Part shown: piece by piece, positions 56,690 through 64,000 of the stretch
Layout: every line of letters begins with the position of its first letter
Position numbering within the stretch: the first letter of the stretch is position 1
From: an uncultured Sphaerochaeta sp.
GTDB taxonomy: Bacteria; Spirochaetota; Spirochaetia; Sphaerochaetales; Sphaerochaetaceae
Direction: 5' to 3'
NCBI RefSeq assembly: GCF_963667405.1
Contig: NZ_OY763408.1
Coordinates: 767,757 to 831,756, forward strand
Length of the DNA stretch: 64,000 nt
Program-made: the position numbers and the translations under genes
The notes under the pieces: model-generated
The model's database searches: none
Told to the model about the DNA's origin: nothing
The model's input: the letters and a program-made list of their open reading frames with translations, nothing else

Positions 56690-58271
56690 GGTATTTATTG
56701 CAGAAGATGAGATAGTGGTACGTGAGGGGTTGCGAAACAGCATTCAGTCGGGGACAGGGCCCTTTGTCCTTGTGGGTGAAGCTTCAGACGGCGAGATGGC
56801 CCTTTCCATCATGAAGGATGTGAAACCGGATATCCTGATTACTGATATCCGCATGCCCTTTGTTGACGGACTCAGTCTTTCCAGAATCATCAAAAAGATA
56901 CTTCCCTGGATAAAAATAATAATCATCTCAGGGCATGACGAATTCCAGTACGCACAAGAGGCAATATCAATCGGTGTTGACGAATTCATTCTCAAGCCAA
57001 TCTCCGCCTCGGATATGTTGGCAACACTCAACAAACTGGTAGAGACGATTGAACAGGAGAAGATACATCTTTCAAGTATAGAGAATCTCAAACTGCAAGC
57101 CCAGTCCAACTCGGACCTTATCAGGGAGCGCTGGTTGTGCGATTTGGTAACCGGAATTGTCAAAACGGAAGATGCGCTTGAGAAAGGGGGTGATATGGGC
57201 ATCGATCTTATTGCCCATGGTTACCTTGTAGCAATCATCAAGCTTTCCACCTCCTCAGAGAACTATGCAGACCTGATCACCGGCAAGCTTCATATAAACA
57301 GTCTTATAGACAATCAGGAAGAGGTGTTGTGCTTTTCGCAAAGCAGGGACTCCATCATCTTGTTGTTGATGCAGCTCGTTTCCGAATCGCTCGAAGAGAC
57401 TGCTTACACCTTGGCCCAGGCCATCAAGTATGAGGTTGAACGAAATACCGACTGCATGGTAACCATTGGCATAGGTTCTTTGGTTGAGCGAATCGGGAGC
57501 CTGTCCCAATCCTATGCTGATGCGGAGAAAGCCATAACTTTTTCTGTCAAAGCCGGTCAGAATCTGATCATCGGAACACATGATCTGAACTCCTTTTCAG
57601 AAATTGATTTCTTGAAACTGGACGGAAGCCCCATTTCGGAGCGGCTGAAATACGTGAAGAAATCAGGTATCAATGAGATCATCGCCCAGTATATCACCAT
57701 GATAGGTGATGATCCTCTCCAGACCACACTCATCAGCTATTACCTTCTGTATGATCTTATGGTGGCAATATCAAAGATCATTGATGAGCTGGGTGGTGTC
57801 GTCCAGGAAGTCATTCCCTGGTTGTCAAACAAGGCGCAACTTTCCGAGATTGCCGGCTCAAGGGAGACTTTCTGTGAAGGGGTGAGATCAATCCTGGATA
57901 CGTTCATCGATTTCAGGGAGGTGAAATCGGCGGGAAAATACTATGAGATGATCCAGAAGGCAAAACAGCACATAAACCTCCATTTTGCCGACCAGGATAT
58001 TTCCCTGCATTCAGTGGCATCAATCGTACATGTAAGTCCAAACCATTTCAGTACCATCTTTTCCCAGGAAACAGGCGAAACCTTCATTGAATATCTTACC
58101 CGGGTCCGTATCAACAAGTCGAAGGACCTGCTGCTGACTACTGCGCTCAGAAGTGCTGACATCGCGTATGATGTAGGATTTGGGGATCCCCATTATTTCA
58201 GTTACATCTTCAAGAAACATACAGGCATTTCCCCCCGGGAGTTCAGAACCGGGAGCAAATGCCTGAATTGA
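56682..58271 (+). CDS. Response regulator with AraC-type DNA-binding domain, YesN-like
   Basis: Output of the adjacent kinase. The 529-residue protein has an N-terminal receiver domain (FIAEDEIVVREGL at 5, phospho-acceptor Asp in ILITDIRMPFVDG near 54, and Lys in FILKPISASDML near 104), a long middle region (about 130-420) and a C-terminal AraC double helix-turn-helix (LHSVASIVHVSPNHFSTIFS and SADIAYDVGFGDPHYFSYIF). The target is probably the convergent sugar-transport operon that ends 27 bases away, or this operon itself. Confidence 0.93.
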   Translation: MYKVFIAEDEIVVREGLRNSIQSGTGPFVLVGEASDGEMALSIMKDVKPDILITDIRMPFVDGLSLSRIIKKILPWIKIIIISGHDEFQYAQEAISIGVDEFILKPISASDMLATLNKLVETIEQEKIHLSSIENLKLQAQSNSDLIRERWLCDLVTGIVKTEDALEKGGDMGIDLIAHGYLVAIIKLSTSSENYADLITGKLHINSLIDNQEEVLCFSQSRDSIILLLMQLVSESLEETAYTLAQAIKYEVERNTDCMVTIGIGSLVERIGSLSQSYADAEKAITFSVKAGQNLIIGTHDLNSFSEIDFLKLDGSPISERLKYVKKSGINEIIAQYITMIGDDPLQTTLISYYLLYDLMVAISKIIDELGGVVQEVIPWLSNKAQLSEIAGSRETFCEGVRSILDTFIDFREVKSAGKYYEMIQKAKQHINLHFADQDISLHSVASIVHVSPNHFSTIFSQETGETFIEYLTRVRINKSKDLLLTTALRSADIAYDVGFGDPHYFSYIFKKHTGISPREFRTGSKCLN

Positions 58272-58297
58272 ACCAGTGGTCTCTGCAACCTTCCAGG

Positions 58298-59389
58298 TTA
58301 CTTTTGGTTCCTGTCTTGGCTCTTCTCTGACAGATGCAACCAAGGCGGTAGGGCAAGACTGAATCTGCTTCTGTTGCGCAGCGACATGATGATGCTTTGC
58401 AACACGATGAAGAAATACAGCAAAAGTCCACTTACCATCGCTTGGAAGTTTGATTGGACGCCCGCTGCACGGATCAGTTCGTTGATGATCAGAAGAGTCA
58501 ACGTACCTATTGGGGCCCCAAGCAGGTTTCCTACACCGCCGTTGAGCAGTGTACCTCCTATGATAGCCGAGGCTATTGCTTTCATTTCGGCTCCCGCCGC
58601 ATTTCCGACATTGCCGGCGCCTGTTGTCATGATGTACACAAACCCAGCAATACCGGCCGTCAATCCACTGATCACATAGGTGATGAATATGGTCCGCTTA
58701 ACATTGATGCCGAGCATCATGGCACTATGGCTATTGCCACCGACGGCATAGACATTACGCCCGAAACGCGACCACTTCATCAAGGATGCAAGAATGACAA
58801 GCAGGATCACGACAATCACCGCACCGGGTTTGATTTCACACGGGATGAAATTTCCCAGTCTGTTTTTTGTCCCCAGCCATGCAATCACGATATCAAAGTC
58901 CCGTAATGCCACGAATGCAGGCATAGTGACATTGATCGGATCCTTATGGAGTGTCGTCAGCAGTCCCTGTGCCAAGAACAAGCCTGACAAGGTGATGATG
59001 AACGGTTGGATCTCAAGATAGGCTATGAGATATCCTTGCAGGATTCCGAATGCTATCCCTATGCCCAGTGCAATAAGAATGGCACCCCCGATGCTTCCAC
59101 TCTTGGATTCCAAAAAGACAGCACAGGCCATTGTTATCAACCCGCATACCGAGCCTATCGAGATGTCGATTCCGCCACCGATCATGACGATGCACAACCC
59201 CAGCGTCATGATGATGAGCGGGGCGTTGAGGTTGAACAAGTCAAAGAACGTCTGAAACTGCATAAAACTGGCTGGGTAACTGATCAATGCAAAGATGTAC
59301 ATCAGTACAAAGATGACTGCAGCTATGAGAAACAGGATATTTGAATTTGATAGTCTTGCTTTTGTTTTGATTACGTTCACAGATGCCAT
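58298..59389 (-). CDS. Sugar ABC transporter permease, YjfF/RbsC-like
   Basis: Inner-membrane permease of 363 residues in the BPD_transp_2 family, with about nine hydrophobic helices. The family motif GGGIDISIGSVCGL is near residue 72, and the cytoplasmic loop includes GRNVYAVGGNSHSAMMLGINVKR. The C-terminus is a charged tail. It is the last gene of the four-gene transporter operon; AGGAGGAATAGG precedes the ATG, which lies one base after the stop of the other permease. Two different permeases in one operon is the YtfT/YjfF layout for furanose sugars. Confidence 0.9.
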   Translation of the reverse strand: MASVNVIKTKARLSNSNILFLIAAVIFVLMYIFALISYPASFMQFQTFFDLFNLNAPLIIMTLGLCIVMIGGGIDISIGSVCGLITMACAVFLESKSGSIGGAILIALGIGIAFGILQGYLIAYLEIQPFIITLSGLFLAQGLLTTLHKDPINVTMPAFVALRDFDIVIAWLGTKNRLGNFIPCEIKPGAVIVVILLVILASLMKWSRFGRNVYAVGGNSHSAMMLGINVKRTIFITYVISGLTAGIAGFVYIMTTGAGNVGNAAGAEMKAIASAIIGGTLLNGGVGNLLGAPIGTLTLLIINELIRAAGVQSNFQAMVSGLLLYFFIVLQSIIMSLRNRSRFSLALPPWLHLSEKSQDRNQK

Positions 59390-59390
59390 C

Positions 59391-60473
59391 CTATTCCTCC
59401 TTCTTTTTGGCTATGTTCGTAGGGGTTGCAGCCTTGCTTTGGCTTGCCGGCATATTCCAAGCTCGAACCCTGTCAAGGGTTTTGCTGATATGCATCCTGA
59501 CTACGGGTGATGCAACCACCATGAGAATGATGATGAAGACTGCTTTGAAGACCTTGATCATCGCGGGCTCAATTTCCAGCCTGAGCAGAGTCCTGTTCAG
59601 CATCTCGATGGTGTACGCACCGATGATGGAACCGGTAATACTGAATTTTCCACCACCCAGGGAGTTGCCACCTATCGCCACGGCGAGAATTGCATCCATC
59701 ATGATGAGTTTGAGCAAGTTCACACTGTCGTGGCGGCCTGCCTTATTCACAGCGATGAAACCTGCAACTGCGGAACAGACTCCCATGATCAGGAAGGTCA
59801 AAAAGATGATTTTCTTCGGATTGATGCCATTCAGCCGTGCCGCATTCGGGTTGATGCCCACAGCCTCTACATAGAGTTTGAGCGTAGTAGTCTTGAAGAG
59901 CACTGCAACAAGCACGATGAAGACAACGGTCAGGATTATCGGCGTTTGTATCGGCACCCCCGGAATCACCGTCCCTATCTGATTCGATATATCGTTGGCC
60001 AGGATGGGAGACAATTTTCCGTCAATCATGAAGGCAATTGATCTGCCCCCCGTAAACAGGATGAGGGAGGCTACCATTGGCTGAACCTTGAATACCGAGA
60101 CGAGGGTACCGTTGAATGCGCCAAGAGCCAAGCCTACAACACAACTCAAAAGGAAAGCTGCCACTATGGTAAACAGCGTGACCTCACTGGCCTGCAGGAC
60201 AAACATGACAAATACAGCCGAAGTGATGGTGGCACTTTCCCCAATGCTGATGTCCTGTCCTCGTGAAGCCGCAGTTACCAGCGTCATTCCTATGGAAAGG
60301 ATGACCAGCTCTGAAGCCCCAAAGAAGATATTCGGAATATTTCCGTACAGTGCTCCGTTAACCAGGGAGATGCTGAAGTAATCGGCACCTTTTATCAGAT
60401 TGATGATGATGAGCAGCATCATGACCGAGAGGGGCAGGAACAGGTGAGAAAACGTTTGTATCAATTTGCGCAT
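59391..60473 (-). CDS. Sugar ABC transporter permease, YtfT/RbsC-like
   Basis: A 360-residue permease of the same family as its downstream neighbour, with which it would form a heterodimeric channel. The motif here is RGQDISIGESATITSA near residue 72, and a loop with VEAVGINPNAARLNGINPKK near residue 210. The start overlaps the ATPase gene end by 13 bases. The last 25 residues are charged (NIAKKKEE). Ligand identity depends on the binding proteins; galactofuranose or another furanose is the best guess. Confidence 0.9.
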   Translation of the reverse strand: MRKLIQTFSHLFLPLSVMMLLIIINLIKGADYFSISLVNGALYGNIPNIFFGASELVILSIGMTLVTAASRGQDISIGESATITSAVFVMFVLQASEVTLFTIVAAFLLSCVVGLALGAFNGTLVSVFKVQPMVASLILFTGGRSIAFMIDGKLSPILANDISNQIGTVIPGVPIQTPIILTVVFIVLVAVLFKTTTLKLYVEAVGINPNAARLNGINPKKIIFLTFLIMGVCSAVAGFIAVNKAGRHDSVNLLKLIMMDAILAVAIGGNSLGGGKFSITGSIIGAYTIEMLNRTLLRLEIEPAMIKVFKAVFIIILMVVASPVVRMHISKTLDRVRAWNMPASQSKAATPTNIAKKKEE

Positions 60474-61978
60474 ATGGTCTTTCCCCCCTGGGCTATTACG
60501 TTCATCACATCGTTCTCCGTCATCTCCATTCCCTTGAGTTCCGCTACGATTTCACGGTCTTTCATGACTATCAATCGGGAACAGGTTCGGAGCATCTCAT
60601 CGATTTCTGAGGAGATGAATGTCAGGCTCATTCCCGATGCAGCAAGGTTGATCACAAGCTTCTGAATCTCAACCTTGGTTCCCACATCGATTCCACGGGT
60701 TGGTTCATCCAGAATCAAATACTCGGGGTGGGTGAGCAACCACCGGGCCAGAATGACTTTCTGTTGGTTGCCTCCGGAAAGGGACTTGATGGGTGTGCTG
60801 GGAGTCGGAGTCTTGATGTTCAGTTTCTTGATGTACTCCTCGGCAAAAGTCTGTGCTTGTTTCAAGGAAAGAGGTCTGAAAAATCCTTTTAGGACCTGCA
60901 GGGTGAGTATGATATTGTCCCGTACCGAGAGGTCAGCGATGATTCCATCGTCTTTCCGGTCTTCCGGCAAATATCCAATTCCTTGTTTTATGGCATGCAG
61001 CGGTGTTTTGATCTTCACCCGCTTTCCTTTCATTCTTACTTCACCACCAGTCACCTTGTCAGCGGCGAAGATTGCGCGGACACTTTCACTGCGTCCGGAA
61101 CCAAGCAGTCCTGCAAACCCATTCACCTCACCTTTTTGTATGGTAAAGTTGAAGGGCCTTACTCCTGCGGCACTCGAAAGACCAATGCCTTCAAATACAG
61201 GGGTTGTGGTATCGGACACAATCGGCTCATATTTTTTTAATTGGGAAATATCCTCAAGTTCATTGCCCAGCATCTTCGAGATGAGATCGAATTGGGAGAG
61301 TGAGGCTGTTTCATATTCGCCTACCAGCTTTCCATTGCGGAGTACGGTAATCATGTCGCTGATTTCGTACACCTGCTCGAGGAAGTGAGTGATGAAGATG
61401 ATTCCCACACCCCGCTCTTTCAGTTCACGCATGAGAGCGAAGAGCTTGTGTACCTCGTCTTCATCAAGAGACGATGTCGGCTCGTCGAGTATGAGAATCT
61501 TGCAGTCCATATCCACCGCGCGGGCGATTGCAATCATTTGCTGAACCGCAAGGGAGCAACTTGAAAGCTCCTGGACTGGGCTTGCCGGGATACCGAGGGA
61601 GTCAAGCAACTGAGCTGCCTTTTCGTTCATCTGCTTCCAGTTGACGACGGGGCCGTGGCTGCGGCCGATGAACATATTCTCAGCTACAGTCAAATTGGGA
61701 CACAGCATTATTTCCTGATAGACCGTACCTATTCCCTTGTTTTGCGCTTCTTCCGGCGCCTTGAAGTGTATCGGCTCACCTTGTAAGGTAATCAAGCCTG
61801 CATCTTTTTCGTAGACGCCGGTGATGACCTTGATCAGTGTGGACTTGCCCGCACCGTTCTCGCCCATGAGAGCATGGATCTCACCCTTTCGGAGCTTGAA
61901 GTCCACGCCATCCAGAGCCTTTACCCCAGGAAATGATTTGCAGATATCCTTCATTTCGAGTATGGTTTCTGACAACAA
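60461..61978 (-). CDS. Sugar ABC transporter ATP-binding protein, YtfR/RbsA-like
   Basis: A 505-residue double-domain ATPase. The first domain has Walker A MGENGAGKSTLIKV near residue 38, signature ELSSCSLAVQQMIAIARA and Walker B LILDEPTSSLD. The second domain has the degenerate loop GFAGLLGSGRSESV, signature SLSGGNQQKVILARW and LILDEPTRGIDVG. The start is TTG at 61978 with GGAGAT upstream; a second TTG follows directly. A strong hairpin separates it from the binding-protein gene and may lower its expression relative to that gene. Confidence 0.93.
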   Translation of the reverse strand: MLSETILEMKDICKSFPGVKALDGVDFKLRKGEIHALMGENGAGKSTLIKVITGVYEKDAGLITLQGEPIHFKAPEEAQNKGIGTVYQEIMLCPNLTVAENMFIGRSHGPVVNWKQMNEKAAQLLDSLGIPASPVQELSSCSLAVQQMIAIARAVDMDCKILILDEPTSSLDEDEVHKLFALMRELKERGVGIIFITHFLEQVYEISDMITVLRNGKLVGEYETASLSQFDLISKMLGNELEDISQLKKYEPIVSDTTTPVFEGIGLSSAAGVRPFNFTIQKGEVNGFAGLLGSGRSESVRAIFAADKVTGGEVRMKGKRVKIKTPLHAIKQGIGYLPEDRKDDGIIADLSVRDNIILTLQVLKGFFRPLSLKQAQTFAEEYIKKLNIKTPTPSTPIKSLSGGNQQKVILARWLLTHPEYLILDEPTRGIDVGTKVEIQKLVINLAASGMSLTFISSEIDEMLRTCSRLIVMKDREIVAELKGMEMTENDVMNVIAQGGKTICAN

Positions 61979-62014
61979 TCAATGATCTCCTTATACTCAT
62001 ATGAAACAAGTTAA

Positions 62015-62060
62015 GTGCGGTGTGGCAGGCAGGATCGTATCCTGGCGCACCACACTGCAC
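62015..62060 (-). promoter_or_regulatory. Long intergenic hairpin between sugar-binding protein and ATPase genes
   Basis: GTGCGGTGTGG pairs with CCACACTGCAC (one mismatch), and inside it CAGGAT pairs with ATCCTG. No T-run follows. Such hairpins downstream of binding-protein genes commonly stabilise the upstream mRNA or reduce read-through. Confidence 0.6.
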
Positions 62061-62096
62061 ACATAGCGTTGTTGTGATTGAGAAATCTACAAATGC

Positions 62097-63083
62097 TTAC
62101 CTGGTGATTACACCTTTGCCTGGATCGGCATTGATTCCCCACTTGTCGATGAGTTCATCAGAGATCGTGTCAGTGGTCAGGAGAAGTTCTTCCTGATACA
62201 CGATGCCGCTCTTCATGTTTCCGCTCTTGATCCACTTGGAGATCTCAGCTGCCTGACGGGGATTGCATTGCATGTCTGCATCCCAGTAGCCGGCCTGTAC
62301 GTTGCGAAGTGCAAAGCGGTTGAAGTCAAATCCGATGACCTTGACCTTGCCGTTCTTGCCATGGCTGATTCCAGCTGCTTCGAGAGCCTGGACAGCACCC
62401 TGTGCCATACCATCGTTCTCTGCGTAGATGACGTTGAAATCCTTGCCTGCCGCTATAGCTGCCTCAACAACCTTACGGGCTTCTTCAAGACTCCAGCTGT
62501 CTCCACCGGTTCCGTCGGCTACGATGCTGAGTTTCCCGGCTTTTGCTGCATCAAGTACGGCACCACTGCGGCCGATTTCAGCTGCAGAACCCATCTGTCC
62601 GCGGATAAGGATCAGGTTGATCTTGGGAAGACCAAGACCCAGTACCCATTCCACTGCCTTTGCACCTTCATAAGCCATGTCCGACAGGAGCGCGGCCTGG
62701 TAGTTGGAGCTGTCAGTATCGATTGAGCGGTCAAAAAGGATTACTTTGATACCTGCATCTTTTGCAGACTTCAAGGTGTCGTCCCATCCAGAAGCGTTGG
62801 CTGCCGAAATCAGAAGATAGTCCACTCCGTCACGAATGTAACCCTTGGCGGCAGCAATCTGCTCGCTGTTGTCCATCGTGTTGGTCTGCTTGGCGTCATA
62901 TCCGTTGGCTTTGGAGAACACCGTGTTCATGTCTTCCACATTGGCCTGCCTGTACCCGGATTCTTCTGGCGGCAGATTTACAATACCCACCTTGGTAAGA
63001 CCCGTTTCCGCCTGTGCTTGGGCGAACAGGGCACCTGAACCCAACATAATCAGAATCATCAAAATACCTAGAGATTTTTTCAT
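62097..63083 (-). CDS. Sugar ABC transporter substrate-binding protein
   Basis: Periplasmic binding protein of 328 residues with a signal peptide (MKKSLGILMILIMLGSGALFAQA) cleaved after Ala rather than lipidated. It belongs to the ribose/galactofuranose-binding group: KVGIVNLPPEESGYRQANVED, GVDYLLISAANASGWDD, VILFDRSIDTDSSNYQA and YAENDGMAQGAVQALE. It resembles YtfQ less than the lipoprotein at 54.2 kb does, although it heads the transport operon. AAAGGAGGAGAAC precedes the ATG. Confidence 0.92.
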   Translation of the reverse strand: MKKSLGILMILIMLGSGALFAQAQAETGLTKVGIVNLPPEESGYRQANVEDMNTVFSKANGYDAKQTNTMDNSEQIAAAKGYIRDGVDYLLISAANASGWDDTLKSAKDAGIKVILFDRSIDTDSSNYQAALLSDMAYEGAKAVEWVLGLGLPKINLILIRGQMGSAAEIGRSGAVLDAAKAGKLSIVADGTGGDSWSLEEARKVVEAAIAAGKDFNVIYAENDGMAQGAVQALEAAGISHGKNGKVKVIGFDFNRFALRNVQAGYWDADMQCNPRQAAEISKWIKSGNMKSGIVYQEELLLTTDTISDELIDKWGINADPGKGVITR

Positions 63084-63517
63084 GTTCTCCTCCTTTTAGG
63101 GAATCATAAAAATAGGGATGGTTGATTTGCGGCAACACCGCATCCTGTAAAAATCCTAAAGTCAGCTATGTCAGAAGTACATGAAGTATCATATTGAGTT
63201 TGGTATGTTATTTTACGCTTTCAAACCAGATCTTGGGAAAGTAGGGATAATGTTTGTTATTTTCTTGGAAACGTACATTTTCTTCCGATAGCTTATGGCC
63301 AGGTGCCCCAAGTCCAGACACTCTGGTGTCGGTGGCGATGAGCAATCGTCATTGGGGCTCTAGGCGAACAAAGCCTCTTGCCTGCATCCTGAAAAGATTC
63401 TTGTCTGGATGCTATTCTCCCGGAATGGCTGCATAGGGCTGGGGCTGGAGGCATGCACAAGTTCGGTCACGGGAAGGACGTTCCCCTGTACCTGTGAATG
63501 GTTTTGGTTGATTTCTC
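63084..63517 (-). promoter_or_regulatory. Intergenic region upstream of the sugar-transport operon
   Basis: I see no gene in these 434 bases. The half nearest the operon is AT-rich and should hold its promoter; a TATGAT box lies on the minus strand near 63190-63196 but no good -35 partner is clear. TGCGG-CAACA-CCGCA (63128-63142) can form a small hairpin in the leader. A partial LacI/CcpA-like half site occurs at 63265-63279 (GGAAACGT). The distal part is the 3' flank of the LacI-family gene. Confidence 0.35.
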
Positions 63518-64000
63518 TCAGGTATTTGCGCACCAGCCCTGTTCGTCGATAAGATTCTCGGGAAGTATGACATCGATGGGGACGCATATGGTCTCCTCCG
63601 CTTCCTGACTGAGCAAGCCCTTGCGATACAGCTGGTACACTGCAGTATAGCCTTGGTACTCGGGACGCTGGCTGATCAGGCAGTCCACCGATCCTGCAAG
63701 CATTGCTTTTCGGTTCTGGGTCACCAAGTCATACCCAATCATGGTTGTCTGACTCTTGCGGCCAAGCAGCAGCACTCGCTCTGCCACCCGGTGAATCGCA
63801 TCATTGACTACGAAGATGCCTCCCAAGTCCTGATGCTCGCGATAGAAGGCATCAAGCGACTGCCCGATGTCGGCATTGGCTTGGATTTCGATTTCATATG
63901 TCTTGTACTGGCTCTTGTCAGCAAAATACTGGGCAAACCCTCTTGCTCTCTCCTTTGAGTTGTAGGCAGCGCGATAGGTTTGGATGGTTAGGAGTACTCC
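63518..64000 (-). CDS. LacI-family transcriptional regulator, C-terminal ligand domain (5' end outside window)
   Basis: The frame is open to the window edge, giving about 160 residues of the C-terminal part. The visible segment starts GVLLTIQTYRAAYNSKERAR and includes GGIFVVNDAIHRVAERV, QTTMIGYDLV and LISQRPEYQGYTAVYQLYRK, which fit the second lobe of a LacI/periplasmic-binding fold. The final helix ends at DVILPENLIDEQGW. The DNA-binding domain is outside, so the family is inferred. Placed upstream of and co-directional with the sugar-transport operon, it is a candidate regulator of it. Confidence 0.8.
   Translation of the reverse strand, partial: GVLLTIQTYRAAYNSKERARGFAQYFADKSQYKTYEIEIQANADIGQSLDAFYREHQDLGGIFVVNDAIHRVAERVLLLGRKSQTTMIGYDLVTQNRKAMLAGSVDCLISQRPEYQGYTAVYQLYRKGLLSQEAEETICVPIDVILPENLIDEQGWCANT

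Noticed and set aside
63265..63279. A CcpA/LacI-type operator upstream of the sugar-transport operon
   Set aside because: Only the left half (GGAAACG) matches; the right half lacks the dyad. It is kept as a weak note only.
63360..63587. A 75-codon minus-strand frame after the LacI-type gene
   Set aside because: It overlaps the end of the regulator in another phase and has no start signals or conserved features.

Overview
This window looks like a chromosome segment of a free-living, anaerobic, fermentative spirochaete of the Sphaerochaeta type. I infer this from gene content, not from a marker gene: desulfoferrodoxin, rubrerythrin and PerR for oxygen defence, several sugar ABC transporters, spoVG, a SMUG1-type uracil-DNA glycosylase, moderate GC and a dense mixture of both strands. 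There is no rRNA operon, prophage or CRISPR array. One insertion sequence is present.

Layout. 1-4.8 kb: 3' end of glyS, tyrS, and a three-gene ABC importer of unknown small-molecule substrate. 4.8-11.7 kb: desulfoferrodoxin, gdhA, an MTA/SAH-deaminase-type amidohydrolase, an acyl-CoA ligase, a HAD phosphatase and a SMUG1 glycosylase. 11.7-14.1 kb: an IS1634-like element flanked by a 111-bp direct repeat that carries the ispE promoter. 14.1-24 kb: a housekeeping run (ispE, spoVG, tRNA-Gln, rplY-pth-tilS-ftsH-lepA with overlapping genes, galM, udk, yidD). 24-28.4 kb: a small basic protein, a giant lipoprotein with two inactivated copies and one intact copy of a 5'-nucleotidase domain, and tRNA-Asn. 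28.6-35.2 kb: a hypothetical gene with phosphohexomutase and galE, a RlmK-type rRNA methyltransferase with a long repetitive RG/YGDR tail, and perR-rubrerythrin. 35.2-44.1 kb: amidohydrolase, glnS, a beta-sandwich protein, an HD-domain protein, a PfkB kinase, an HtrA-type protease and uvrB. 44.1-46.6 kb: an operon of an exported (probably outer-membrane) protein and two caspase-like lipoproteins. 46.6-50.6 kb: a TPP-riboswitch-controlled thiamine ABC transporter. 50.6-54 kb: nnr, a membrane protein, a MutT-type Nudix enzyme and an MscS channel. 54-64 kb: a YtfQ-like lipoprotein, histidine kinase and AraC-type response regulator, facing a four-gene YtfQRT/YjfF-like sugar transporter operon, then the 3' end of a LacI-family regulator.

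The most unusual signals are: (1) the caspase-like lipoprotein pair behind a small exported beta-rich protein; (2) the tandem-duplicated pseudo-nucleotidase domains; (3) the RlmK methyltransferase with 17 RPSYG(D/E)R repeats; (4) the IS whose very long target duplication restores the ispE promoter; (5) a recurring promoter design in which the -10 box ends 6 or 7 bases before the ATG with no ribosome binding site, seen for at least eight genes including the transposase and implying leaderless mRNAs; (6) a binding-protein/kinase/regulator sugar-sensing module beside its presumed target transporter.
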